Below are positions 9,500-17,958 of a stretch of DNA of 20,640 nucleotides, piece by piece; positions within the stretch are counted from its first letter, which is position 1, and every line of letters starts with the position of its first letter. Origin of the DNA: Welwitschia mirabilis (Eukaryota; Gnetophyta; Gnetopsida; Welwitschiales); contig JBOZIK010000001.1 of the NCBI GenBank assembly GCA_051453625.1, positions 253,387,462 through 253,408,101 of the forward strand. The letters run 5' to 3'. The notes under the pieces are model-generated. The model saw only the letters and a list, made by a program, of their open reading frames with translations, was not told where the DNA came from and made no database searches. The translations under genes and the position numbers were made by a program.

Positions 9500-9733
9500 T
9501 CAATGTAGCTTTATAAAGGTCCCATCAGAGTTCTTTATAAAAAGAAGGAAAGAAAAGAAAAAAGCCTTGGATTTCTCCCAATTCACCTTTCGATGAACCC
9601 TATTGGAAAAGTTATCAATAGCCCCTTTGACCCTCCCGTCTTTGCCTATAGTTAGGGTAATAATGGTCATCACGTCCCCCACATAATGGAAGCTTTTAAA
9701 ATTAAGAGGACTGGCCCAAATACCAGTAACAAA
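9500..9733 (-). pseudogene. LINE reverse transcriptase, catalytic YxDD region, broken
   Basis: Minus-strand frame SPLNFKSFHYVGDVMTIITL aligns with the place of the F/YADD box in plant LINE reverse transcriptases. Here it reads YVGD, so the first of the two adjacent catalytic aspartates is replaced by Gly. NWEKSKAF then matches the conserved region with Asn and Lys-Ser (motif D) that follows. It continues the reverse transcriptase at 10785-11580, from which it is separated by the inserted LTR. Confidence 0.75.
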
Positions 9734-9982
9734 TGTAGGATCGATTTAACCCTAGAGGGGGGTGAATAGAATTTCTTAAAACATTTAAACAACTATTACT
9801 ACCCAAAGTGGAAATTACAAAATAAAAAAGATATAGCAAAATAAACTCATAAGCAGAACCAAAATAATGCAGAAGACAAGATTTATAGTGGTTCGGGATG
9901 GACCCTATGCCACCCTCGAAAGACAGCCAACAACCAAAATTGTTTCGGATCTCTATTAGTTCACTATCCACTATGTTTTCAA

Positions 9983-10095
9983 GGCTAACCTTCAACTTTT
10001 ACAAAACAGACTTTTACAGGCTAAGTCTCAACCTTCATAAAATGGACTTTTGTAGGCTAAGTCTCAACCTTCATAGACTTTTTCAGGCTAAGTCT
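9983..10095. repeat. 36-bp tandem repeat inside LTR copy B
   Basis: GGCTAA followed by a similar sequence (GTCTCAACCTTCATA with ACTTTT) begins at 9983, 10019, 10055 and 10086. The spacings are 36, 36 and 31 bp. It lies downstream of the TATA box in the LTR orientation, within the R/U5 part. Confidence 0.8.
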
Positions 10096-10451
10096 TAAGC
10101 TTCTAGCTCCTTCAAGGGTGAGTGATGAGATAAAGCCTTTGTACTCTAAATAACTCAAATGCAAAAACAAACAATAGAGCCTTCTTGCTCAGATTTAGTA
10201 CAAAGGTAGGTACTTAAAGAGAGAAGAATGGTGTTACAAAGATAAGCTTTTTAGATTAAGAGTACAGCCTGCTTTTTCAATCAGTTCAATCTCTCGTTGA
10301 GTTTTGAGTGTAGTCTCTTTAAAATTTAAATAGATCTCTCAAAAATATACCGATTAGGTAGCTGGGAGAGAATCTGACATTTACAATGGGTAGCTTAGAT
10401 GAGACAATGGTTAGAAAAACCATTTTAAGTTTGGTCATTTGCGCAGGTGCG

Positions 10452-10600
10452 ATGGACCCCACGAATCATCTGACTGACCCCATTCCAAGACTGCATACAA
10501 TCTGGTCGACCCCATCTACATCTGGTCGAAACCATATGGATCTAGTCAACTTGACCTGAAGCAGCCCAAAATGGCCACTCCCAGGTCCAGTCACCCCAAG
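10452..10600. repeat. 20-bp tandem array with GGTCGACC words in LTR copy B
   Basis: TCTGGTCGACCCC starts at 10501, TCTGGTCGAAACC at 10521 and TCTAGTCAACTTG at 10541, so the period is exactly 20 bp. Looser relatives occur at 10469 (TCTGACTGACCCC) and near 10578. The core GGTCGACC is palindromic. In the LTR it sits upstream of the TATA box, in the same place as the GGACGTCC arrays of copies A and C. Confidence 0.75.
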
Positions 10601-10784
10601 GGTGATCTGGCCAACCCATAGTTTAAGCCCTTAGACAAAAAATAAAGCAACTAAGTTTAGAACACGTCCGAGTCTTAACTTTCTTTCGGTCATAAATCCT
10701 TCAGCTCCTTGTATCTGTAAAATCACATTTCATTCTACAAAAATCACATTGGTTTGACATCAATTGGCAATATAACTCCTAACA

Positions 10785-11580
10785 ACTTTATCCTAGATGA
10801 ATAAATTCATAAGTTCCACAAAGAGAATGAAAAGGTAGGGGAAATTAGCTCTCCTTGTCTAATACCATATTAGTGAATGATGATCTCGATACCATGACTA
10901 TTAACCATAGACTGATAAGAGACAGAACTAATCATACAATTGATAATCCTTCTAGAAATTATGCCTAAAGCCTTGACCATCTATAACAACTATCCAATAG
11001 CTCCCAATCTACTCTATCATACATTTTAGTTAAATGAACCTTGAGAAAGGGAGTGAGTTACTTGCCTTTACACCTTGAATAGATAACTTTGTGAATATTA
11101 ATGAGAGAATCAACAATGAAGTTACCCTTAACAAAACCCTACTAATTTGCGGAGACAATCCTATTCAAACAAGGTCTAAGTTTATTAGCAAAGAGCTGAG
11201 CATAGATTTTATACATAGTGTAGTAAAGGCTCATCGTACAGAAATCCTCAAGCTCGTCTGCTCCTAACTTTTTAGGATTCAGCATAATCTTAGTCTTATT
11301 TTCATAATTAATTTGTTCCAGATGGTCTAGGAACCAATTAGTAAGAATATGCAAGTCTTCCAAACTAAGGTATAAAACTCTTCACGAAGTCATTAATCTG
11401 CCCATTAGACCCCAGGGACTTGTCTGAAGGAAGATCCAAGAAGATCCAAAATGACATTAACTAACTCCTCTATGTTACTAGGGGCCATAAGGAGCTCGCA
11501 AATCTCAACATTCAGCATCCCATAAGGAACATAACCACATGGTTCCCACCTAACCTGCTACTTAGAGGAAAGGGATTTGT
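10785..11580 (-). pseudogene. LINE reverse transcriptase, N-terminal and palm part, broken
   Basis: Minus-strand pieces follow LINE reverse transcriptase order. SLGSNGQINDFVKSF near 11380-11430 corresponds to the SPGPDGxxxxF start. Next come NKTKIMLNPKK, then DFCTMSLYYTMYKIYAQLFA and NKLRPCLNRIVSAN (11142-11363), corresponding to xTxIxLIPK...DFRPISLxxxxYKxxxKxLxxRL...xIVSxNQ. Then ISSVSYQSMVNSHG and GIRQGELISPTFSF at about 10830-10960 correspond to SVxVNGxxxxxxxxxRGLRQGDPLSP. Several frame changes separate them. The domain resumes at 9733 after the LTR. Confidence 0.8.
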
Positions 11581-11760
11581 AAAAATTAACAAATTCCACT
11601 TAATGCCCTCTAAGTCATTCACCAGTCTCCCATACTCACTGATTTTCTCTATATAATTACAATTGGAGTGAGCACAAACTTACTTATGGAAAAACTTAGT
11701 ATTCTTGTCTTCTACTTGTAGCCATTTGATCTTAGCCCTTCCTTTCCACTTAATCTCTTC

Positions 11761-11982
11761 TTAAAGGAGAGCCTTATCAAGCTCTTTTTCGATTTCCTGA
11801 ACACTAGATTCATGAATTGCTTCTCCATTATCAACCTCCTCTAGCTTCATCATTAGGTTAGAAATCTTAGGCTCCAAATGGTTGGCCTTTGCCCATTCTT
11901 TGATTTTGGCTCTTACGTTTCTGATATTCAAGCAAAATTCAACGCCCCACTTCCACCCCATGATTAGCAAACATTCTTCCAA
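11761..11982 (-). pseudogene. LINE ORF2 linker between endonuclease and reverse transcriptase
   Basis: A 73-codon open stretch with VEFCLNIRNVRAKIKEWAKA and, after it, a Leu/Glu-rich helix (LMMKLEEVDNGEAIHES). Plant LINEs have such a region of the form FxxKLxxxRxxLKxWxK, then a coiled-coil-like helix, just before the reverse transcriptase. Position and wording agree. It has no enzymatic motif of its own. Confidence 0.65.
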
Positions 11983-11999
11983 ATTGTCATATGAAATCC

Positions 12000-12640
12000 A
12001 ACTCCTATCAAAATAAAAGAGCTACATTTTCTATAGTTCAAGAGCAAATCGTAGGAGATTGGATGGTGGTCAAAAAGGAAAGCAACAATCATATTGGGAG
12101 GGGAATAGAAACAAGAATCAACTCCTCTACTAACAAGAAACCTATCTATACGAGCCTCTACCTAGCTAGAACTGGCTTGTTTATTGTTCAAGGTAAACTG
12201 ATAATCAACATTATCAACTTCTAAAAGATTATCAGAATTTATTACATGCCCTCCAATTATTCAAAATCACAATTAAAATGGCTTAGTTAGTTCCAACCCT
12301 ACCTCCCTATTGTTTAAACTAGTTGAAAAGTAAACATAGGTACAAAAGATTTCTTCAAAATTTAACTAAATTTTTATGGTTGCAAAATTTTTAGATTCAT
12401 GAGATTGAGAGGGCATAAGATAGGAACAAGCACCTATAATGAGACCACTTGCAAATCCATGGCCTGGAAGCTAGAAGATATTCCAACCTCTCCACTGCTT
12501 GCTCCAAGACTCAAAATGCAAGTTCTTCATCTCTTGAAGCCTAAAGACATCAATCCCCCAATCAAACACAATCTTCCTCAACTAGAGGTTCTGGACTCCA
12601 CAAGAAGGCCCCTATAATTTTAGCTAATGATTTTTGTTAC
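12000..12640 (-). pseudogene. LINE endonuclease (AP-endonuclease-like), broken
   Basis: This domain nicks target DNA to start reverse transcription. Near 12620 the minus strand has NYRGL, where SWNxRGL is normal. Then comes DWGIDVFRLQEMK near 12530, matching DIxxLQETK with the catalytic Glu, followed by a Gly-rich stretch (GHGFASGLIIG) near 12440. At 12040-12150 ARIDRFLVSRG and FDHHPISYD match the RLDRFLxS...SDHxPI signature, including the catalytic Asp-His. The blocks are in different frames with stops and an AT-rich gap, so no enzyme can be made. ORF1 upstream is missing. Confidence 0.8.
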
Positions 12641-13089
12641 TTTTGAAATGTTTCTACTTCTAGGTTATAACCTAGCTATTGACTATTTCTTGAAATTTAT
12701 CAAATAGAGGTCTGATATTTTCTTTTAATGAAGCTTTAAAGGTTCCTAAAGACACTCCCAACTTATAAGATGATGTGCACAGTTCAACACGTCTATCTAG
12801 ATGACTCTATAATCTAAAGTAAGTTCCATAATCATTGTGTTTGCTACTTGCTCCTACATCGTATCCATTCGTTGGATGAGTTTAAGATTGTTGCTATGCA
12901 TCATGATTATTCTAACATTTTTGTTGTTGCCTTGATCCATTTTTGGGAATTCCTTGTTTTCATTTTTGCCTCCTTGCTAGTTCCTACCCATTGTCATTTA
13001 ATGGCCCTTCTGTGTGGACTCGTTGCCTTGAGGCAGCCTCCTAATTCTACAACTAATTGTCTTGCATCACGTCAGCTATCTGAGAAGCC
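12641..13089. other. Sequence between the minus-strand LINE and LTR copy C, no supported gene
   Basis: A plus-strand open stretch of 91 codons (12848-13123) reads FVVALIHFWEFLVFIFASLL, low-complexity and hydrophobic, and I do not recognise it. The part towards 13123 may already belong to the LTR. It is probably worn repeat sequence. Confidence 0.35.
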
Positions 13090-13426
13090 TCTACTTCCAG
13101 ACATAAGTCCTCCAAGTGGGTAATATCCCCACAAACAAAACATAAGGGCTTGAGATTCTAAAATAAAATTTTGAATTTTACTTCTTTGTTTCCCAGATTA
13201 AAGAACAAGGAGTCAGAATACTTAACTCGAGTTTACATAATAACACAGATTCTTCCAAAGTCCATTCTCTCCTTCAACTTTATGAATTTTGTAGAGATAA
13301 TTGATTTCAATGATGAGCAAGAACTAGCAACAGCATACTCTTTCATGTGCAAATCAGAAGCTGTGCCACCCGGGACGTCCGATTCTCAAATCAGGACATT
13401 CGCCCCTATATACGGCCGAACATATA

Positions 13427-13748
13427 GGGATGTCCGACCTGCTACCTGGGACGTCCGGATTAGAACGCGGTGCAAATGTACTGCGACATCCGACCTGCTA
13501 CCTGGGACGTCCGGATTAGAACGCGGTCCAAATGTATTGGGACGTCCGACCTGCTACCTGGGACGTCCGGATTAGAATGCAGTCAAAATGTACTGGGACC
13601 TCTGACCTGCAAGACGGGACGTCTGGACTTAAACGCAGAAAAAATATATAGGGACGTCCAGATCTGAAACTGGGACGTCCGGATCTAACCCATAAATTAA
13701 ACGTTATAACCGGGACGTCCGATACAAAAAAGTGGGACGTCTGACCTG
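13427..13748. repeat. 56-bp tandem array rich in the palindrome GGACGTCC
   Basis: Units begin at 13427, 13483, 13539, 13595 and 13651, a constant step of 56 bp. They continue more loosely at 13712 and 13734. Each unit has two GGGACGTCC words, the second 21 bp after the first, with GACCTGCTACCT between them and GGATTAGAACGCGGT after. Further words lie at 13373 and 13405. Several CpG sites occur per unit in otherwise AT-rich DNA. As 56 is not a multiple of three, the open frames across it (13171-13575 and 13470-13667) are not evidence of a protein. Confidence 0.9.
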
Positions 13749-14267
13749 AAAAAATATGAACGTTGCAGACATCAGAACGACGCGGTTTTCAAGCGAAAAC
13801 ATCTTGGGCAGCGATTAGAACTCCTTTGGGATGCGGCTCAAACATCCATAACAACAAACCAACGGTTAGGGATCCCATTTAAAGGATCCAACAGCTATTT
13901 TTCTTGTGATGTCTATATAAGCCATTCAAAAACCACTTGGAATGGTTACTGCACCTATCTCTGTTGAAAATCATCTTTGTATTTCTTCTGTATGTTCCTC
14001 ACTACTTGATCTATTGAAGAAGAAATTATTCTTGTACTTCAATTGCTGATGTACTGTGCTTGAGGCATATCCATCATCAGGATCTTCTATTGATGTATTG
14101 ATCTAAGGCTTGTTGAAGCAAGTTGGAATTCCCAGGAGAAGGGGATTGTTTGTAACCTTGAGAAAAGGTGCCGCCCAAAGAGATTGGGTATTTTGATAAG
14201 GGAACCAGGAGGCTGAAAGCACGTTGCTGCCCCCTGTGAGTGGAGTAGGCAAGGATTGCCGAACCAC

Positions 14268-14273
14268 TATAAA
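14268..14273 (+). promoter_or_regulatory. TATA box of LTR copy C
   Basis: TATAAA within GAACCACTATAAATCT. The same block is kept in copies A (4769-4774, minus) and B (9892-9897, minus), whose other sequence differs much more. Its distance of about 170 bp from the LTR end is normal for the R-U5 part. Confidence 0.65.
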
Positions 14274-14447
14274 TCTGGTGCATTGCTCTTTGTTTATTGC
14301 GCACTGTTCTTAGTTTATTCTCGTGATTGATTTTGTATTTCAATTTAATTATGAAGATTCAGATTCATATTCATATTCATATTTCGCAATAAAATTAAAA
14401 TTACCCTATTCACCCCCCCTCTAGGGTGCTTCTACGATCCTAACAGA

Positions 14448-15129
14448 AGTTTAGTTGAGTTAGCATTTAATAAGGCGATGGACCTAGGGACAGTTCCACA
14501 TGCTTGGAATAACACCCACCTGACTATGATCCCAAAGAAACAAGAGGCTTGTGAGGTTTAGGATTATAGAGCAATTGGCATTTTATAGACTTTTTGCCAC
14601 GGTGTTGGTGGCAAGAATTTGCCCTTTACTACAACAAGTGGTGAGACCCAACCAACAGGGTTTTTAGAGAATAGATCTATCCTAGACCAGGGAATTTTTA
14701 ATCATGAATTATTTCATTCAATCCGAAAGAAAAGAGGAGGGTTTGTGCTTTAAAATTCGATATTAGAAAAGTTTATGATAGTGTTTCTTGGGCTTCCCAG
14801 CTCAACTTGTTAGCTTAATCATCTAAATGCAGCAATCAGGAAGATTTAGTCTAAGATTAAATCAAAAGATCCATGGTTTTCTTAGTGCAAGGAGAGGCTT
14901 AAAGCAGGGGTATCCCCTCCCGCCTTACTTATTCATTATAATGTTGGATGTCCTACAAGACTATATAATGAGAGAAGGTAAAGAAGGGATAAAGGTCCAC
15001 AAAATGAACATTATGTGTAATCATTTTGTAGATGACTCCATATCTTTTTTTAAGTCAATATTCAACAACTTTCAGCCATTAAGCAACGGCTGGAAACTTG
15101 CAAAGGAATTTGGACTTATTATTAGCTAG
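14448..15129 (+). pseudogene. LINE reverse transcriptase, broken
   Basis: The reading starts in mid-domain: TVPHAWNNTHLTMIPKKQEA, stop, DYRAIGIL matches xTxLxxIPKxxxA...DYRPISL. Then FLENRSILDQGIFNHELFH matches the FxxxRSIxDxxxxxxExxH block. After a frame change, KFDIRKVYDSVSW carries the first catalytic Asp (KxDxxKAYDxVxW). The 100-codon open stretch 14827-15129 has RGLKQGYPLPPYLFIIMLDV (GLRQGDPLSPxLF, Asp changed to Tyr) and HFVDDSISF at about 15021-15045, the FADD box with both aspartates kept. Stops and shifts elsewhere show decay. Confidence 0.85.
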
Positions 15130-15139
15130 CATAAGAGCA

Positions 15140-16230
15140 GAGCTTATTTCATGAATAGCTGGACTAGTGTTCAACTCACAATCGAAGGGTCCCTTGGTAT
15201 AAGAAGAGGAAACATGAAGGATGTTTATTTCGGTATTCCAATGGTCAAAATAAGGTTGGCTCGTGGGAAGAACTCATCCCAGAGTTGGGAAGAAAGTGCC
15301 ACAGCTAGAATGCCATCTCTTGTCTGGCAAAGGAGGAATTACATTGGCAAATACCATAATTCTGCAATAGATAAGTACAGTACCTCTATTGGAGACCTTC
15401 CAATAGATTCATCGGGAGCTTTATCTGGGAAGGAGGCAAGGGTGGGAGTAAAGCTCATGCGGTTGCATGAAGTGATCTAGCAATGCCAATGGAATTAGGT
15501 GGATGGGGTATTCAGAACCTTAGAGACAACATTTTTATTGCAAGGAAAAACACCCCTTGGATCAAAAATTTAAAAAGAAAAAAATAAAGATTGGGCGTCA
15601 AAGTGAGGGGGTTCCCCCTTCTGGTGGTGTTATGCAAAGGCAGAGAAGAGTTAGCGAGACTAACAAATTGAAGGATTAGGCAAGATAATATCCCATGTTG
15701 GCCCCCAAGAGGGTTGAATGACAAGAGCCCCAATGATGTCGAGGGGCTAAGACCAACGAAATTTTGACTGAAAAATCCTATCGGCTTGAAGGTTAAGGAC
15801 TACTGTGGAGGAGAGAGACTACGTCGGTCAATGAATGCAACCATAGAGCGAGCTATAGACTATTTACAGGGGCTTATTCATCAAACAGATATTAACCTGA
15901 CAATGGAGGGGAACTATAGAATAATGGATGGGGACAAAGTTCAGTCAAAGTCTATGTTAATCAAAAAAAATATGGAATAAATAATCTACTACAGAACGCT
16001 TTGCAATGTACTACAAATGGTAAATATGCAATTTTAAAACATTACTTATCAAAGGTAAAGTGCTAACAGCAGAAAATCTTAGGAAGCAGGGTTATAGGAT
16101 CTTGTCTGATTATAAAGCATATGGGCAAACTGAAACAAGCCATCTCTTTTGGGATCGTCCCATCGCGTCAGGAGTCTGGAGGAGTTTTAGTAACAAATTA
16201 AACTAGCACAAGATAGTTAATACTCTGGGC
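15140..16230 (+). pseudogene. LINE ORF2 thumb to zinc-knuckle region, broken
   Basis: DVYFGIPM near 15220 stands for the YLGIPL block. RFIGSFIWEGGKGGSKAHAV near 15405-15465 and then DLAMPMELGGWGIQNLRDN near 15475-15530 match FLWxGxxxxxKxHxVxWxxLxxPxxxGGxGIxNLxxxN, in shifted frames. At about 16049-16200 KVLTAENLRKQGYRILSDYK then TETSHLFWDRPIASGVW matches KVxTxxNLxKRxxxxxxxCxxC...ETxxHLFxxCPxAxxVW, with the zinc-binding cysteines replaced. IPLWFLWVARNQFIF follows at about 16244-16288. The spread across frames with internal stops shows a dead copy. Confidence 0.75.
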
Positions 16231-17270
16231 AAGTCTTCAGATATCCCTCTTTGGTTTCTTTGGGTTGCCCGAAATCAATTTATCTTCTCCAATATAAACC
16301 CAAGCATAAACAACATTCTCTGCAGAATACAACGAAAAATCAAGAGCTTCTTCTTGGTACTGAAGCGAATGGGGAAGTGTCCCTAGTTTGAACCTACAAA
16401 CATAGACAAGTTCAAAAGGAATGAGGAGCTGTGGAACAGCATCGTAGCAGTGGGTTGGGATTCGTTGCTAGATTTGAAAAGAGACCCTAAATTCATAATT
16501 GGCAAAACTCGAATCAAAGGGAAATTAATTGTTGGGCATAGAAAACATCTTGTGACTCTGTAGCTCATTTCCTAGGTGCTAGGGATTCCGAACGAGGGAG
16601 ATTTAACCTACCTGACTTATGCAGGGACCTTGATGCAGCTCGTTATGTGGGGAGAAAAGCATCGTGAATGGCAAAAGGATTTATTAAGAAGGTTGCACTC
16701 TAAGAGCCATAAAAATTAGCCGCCGAATTTATTGAGCAATATATTATTCAAAATAGCAACCACTTGAAGTTGAAGGGGCTGCACTTCAACTTCTTGTTGG
16801 CTCTCCGAGAAGGGAGAAAATTGAATCTTCCCCTTTTCTTTACCAAGAAATTGAGAGGACGGGTAGGCAACAGACACTCTAGATTAATCAGAATCACTAA
16901 GTTTATTTGGAACACAGATTCAAGTGGTTCTCCTCCTCAAACCCAAGCCCAAGCATATGTAGAGGCTCAAGACTCAGTGAACCCTCAGACACAAGCAACT
17001 TTTGCACATGTCTTCTAGTGTAAGAGGAGACAGTGCAGAGTGACTAGCAGGTGTGAAGCTTTTGGGGAAACTTTAATTCCTTCTTAGGCAGAGGATTCTC
17101 AATCCCAACCTTTTAGGCAAAATGAAGAGTAGTAGACAGCTAGGCTAAAGGAGTTCAACCCACAAATACAATCGGAATGCCCTTGACGAAGAACGAGTAA
17201 ATAAAGACAATGAAAATGTAGCGGGACCACCTCAAGACTTTATCTACATAAGTGGCGATAATGAGACGGG
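16230..17270 (+). pseudogene. C-terminal extension of the LINE ORF, function unknown
   Basis: After the zinc-knuckle region, several frames in turn give protein-like, charged stretches: FKRNEELWNSIVAVGWDSLL with DLKRDPKFIIGKTRIKGKL (16410-16530), GARDSERGRFNLPDLCRDLD (16580-16640), HREWQKDLLRRLHSKSHKN (about 16660-16720) and LHFNFLLALREGRKLNLPLF through TKFIWNTDSSGSPPQTQAQ (16779-16946). I do not recognise a domain. Composition, lack of overlap and steady left-to-right order suggest that one long reading frame was broken by small indels. It then passes into Ser/Gln/Pro-rich sequence. It could instead be a separate ORF or captured host sequence. Confidence 0.45.
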
Positions 17271-17290
17271 AACAAAGACAAGTTTAGAAT

Positions 17291-17461
17291 ATGGGAACCA
17301 AGGAGTCGCAAAGACCTCTCAAGAAGCCATATTTTAAGTCGAGGAGAGCCAAAAGGGAGACCGAGTGGTCTTTAGAGCCTTCAAACTCTTCTTCAGATAG
17401 CTACTCTGAAGAAGAAACTAATGATGATGTAATTCCAGTGTCGGAACCAGAACCAGAGTAG
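17291..17461 (+). pseudogene. Short ORF: basic then Ser/Glu-rich, N-terminal to a J domain
   Basis: From the ATG at 17291 the frame gives 56 codons. First comes a Lys/Arg-rich part (RPLKKPYFKSRRAKRETEW), then a Ser/Glu/Asp-rich part (SNSSSDSYSEEETNDD and SEPEPE), and a stop at 17459-17461. The next frame continues acidic (EYDEVESVRYWRDYY) straight into the J domain, so one base change or a small indel near 17460 has split one reading frame. The ATG may be internal, because the sequence before it in another frame is also charged (EERVNKDNENVAGPPQDFIY). It is probably the linker between the LINE extension and the J domain. Confidence 0.5.
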
Positions 17462-17685
17462 AGTATGATGAAGTCGAGTCCGTCAGATATTGGAGGGACT
17501 ACTATGGAATCTTAGGAACCAAACCAGATGCAATTCAACAAGAACTCATAAAAGCCCAGGAAAAATTGGTGGTCCAATGGCATCGAGACAAAAATCAACA
17601 CCACCAAAAAGACGCCCTGATTGATGGAGCTAAAGACATTCTTGTAAACAAAAAAACCAGAGCTTTTTCTCAAGTTTTGAGATAG
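17428..17685 (+). pseudogene. J (DnaJ) domain remnant at the end of the LINE
   Basis: The open frame 17428-17682 (stop 17683-17685) contains at 17497 onward DYYGILGTKPDAIQQELIKA, then EKLVVQWHRDKN and AKDILVNKKTRAFSQVL. This follows the J-domain plan: DYYxxLGVxxxAxxxEIxxAYRKL (helices I and II), the HPD loop, then AYxxLxxxxxRxxYD (helices III and IV), over about 62 codons. The HPD triad, which J proteins need to stimulate Hsp70 ATPase, reads HRD (17581-17589), and the helix III AY is AK. No Gly/Phe region or zinc finger follows; the frame ends and a T-rich 3' part leads to the A-rich tail. The domain call is firm; membership in the LINE is inferred from position. Confidence 0.8.
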
Positions 17686-17958
17686 GGACAAGTTAATGCA
17701 AAAATATGGTAGATGATTATAAATTGTTTCTCTGGTGCTTTTCTTTTGCTTTTCCAACCTTGTGCATGAACACTTTGCTTTTTTTCACTATCTGCAAACG
17801 CTACTCTCCCTTGGATGGGAAATTTTGTTATATGATAGAAGAAACAGGGGATGCCCCCCTATATTAGTTTTGTTTTTGTTTGGAACTAGAGGCTGTTGCT
17901 TTCCTGTACACCTTTCGGTATTAAATAGAATATGACCTTATTTTCAAAAAAAGAAAAA
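17686..17958 (+). other. 3' untranslated end of the LINE with A-rich tail
   Basis: T- and G-rich non-coding sequence (TTGTTTTTGTTTGG-type wording near 17868) ending in ACCTTATTTTC and then 13 bases of A with one G (17946-17958). This is how plant LINEs and their 3' copies usually end. The next bases already translate as Ty3/gypsy integrase, fixing the boundary within a few bases. Confidence 0.7.

Larger units (their letters stand above)
9734..10784 (-). mobile_element. Solo LTR (copia type), copy B, inside the LINE
   Basis: On the minus strand it starts TGTTAGGAGTTATATTGCC at 10784 and ends CCCCCCTCTAGGGTTAAATCG...CCTACA at 9734, giving 1051 bp with TG...CA ends. The promoter block GAACCACTATAAATCTTG (TATAAA at 9892-9897) and the C-rich U5 end CACCCCCCTCTAGGG match LTR copy C at 14400-14445. 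LINE reverse transcriptase lies on both sides in the same orientation, and no primer site or coding region is attached, so it is a solo LTR. The 5 bp outside each end (AAAGT and TTTGT) do not match, so the target duplication is worn or the ends are off by a few bases. Confidence 0.8.
7600..12640 (-). mobile_element. LINE (non-LTR retrotransposon), decayed, interrupted by a solo LTR
   Basis: Pieces of LINE ORF2 occur on the minus strand in the correct order: endonuclease (12000-12640), linker (11761-11982), reverse transcriptase (10785-11580, continuing at 9500-9733 after the inserted LTR), thumb/C-terminal region (9162-9383 and 8866-9072) and zinc-knuckle region (about 8400-8560). Without the 1051-bp LTR it spans about 4 kb. 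ORF1 is not seen. The 3' boundary near 7600 is inferred from a T/G-rich, non-coding 3' part and is uncertain. Confidence 0.8.
13090..14445 (+). mobile_element. Long LTR (copia type), copy C, plus orientation
   Basis: The right end is clear: CACCCCCCCTCTAGGGTGC near 14411 and ATCCTAACA ending at 14445, the U5 end of a long plant copia LTR. TATAAA lies at 14268-14273 in GAACCACTATAAATCTGG. No primer site follows, and plus-strand LINE sequence begins at 14446, so it is a solo LTR or the 3' LTR of a lost element. The left end is uncertain: homology with copy A is good from about 13340, and weak to about 13100 (CCTCCAAGTGGG...ACAAACAAAACA). The upstream half holds the GGACGTCC array. Confidence 0.7.
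14446..17958 (+). mobile_element. LINE, 5'-truncated, with A-rich tail and C-terminal J domain
   Basis: Plus-strand LINE ORF2 from early reverse transcriptase to a 3' A-rich tail (17946-17958). Order: reverse transcriptase (14448-15480), GGWGI block (about 15490-15530), zinc-knuckle region (about 16050-16200), a long C-terminal extension (16230-17260), a charged linker and J domain (17291-17685), and a T-rich non-coding end. The left edge abuts LTR copy C, so the missing 5' part was either never copied or was cut off there. Ty3/gypsy integrase begins right after the tail, so this LINE seems to have been inserted into that element. Confidence 0.75.

Noticed and set aside
12848-13123. Plus-strand 91-codon frame as a membrane protein gene
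   Set aside because: Hydrophobic because of T-rich DNA, no recognised domain, and the end overlaps the probable LTR start.
13171-13667. Open frames of 134 and 65 codons with repeated GTSDLLPGTSGLE-type peptides as a repeat protein
   Set aside because: The DNA period is 56 bp, not a multiple of three, so the peptide repeats come from different frames and are a by-product of the LTR tandem array.
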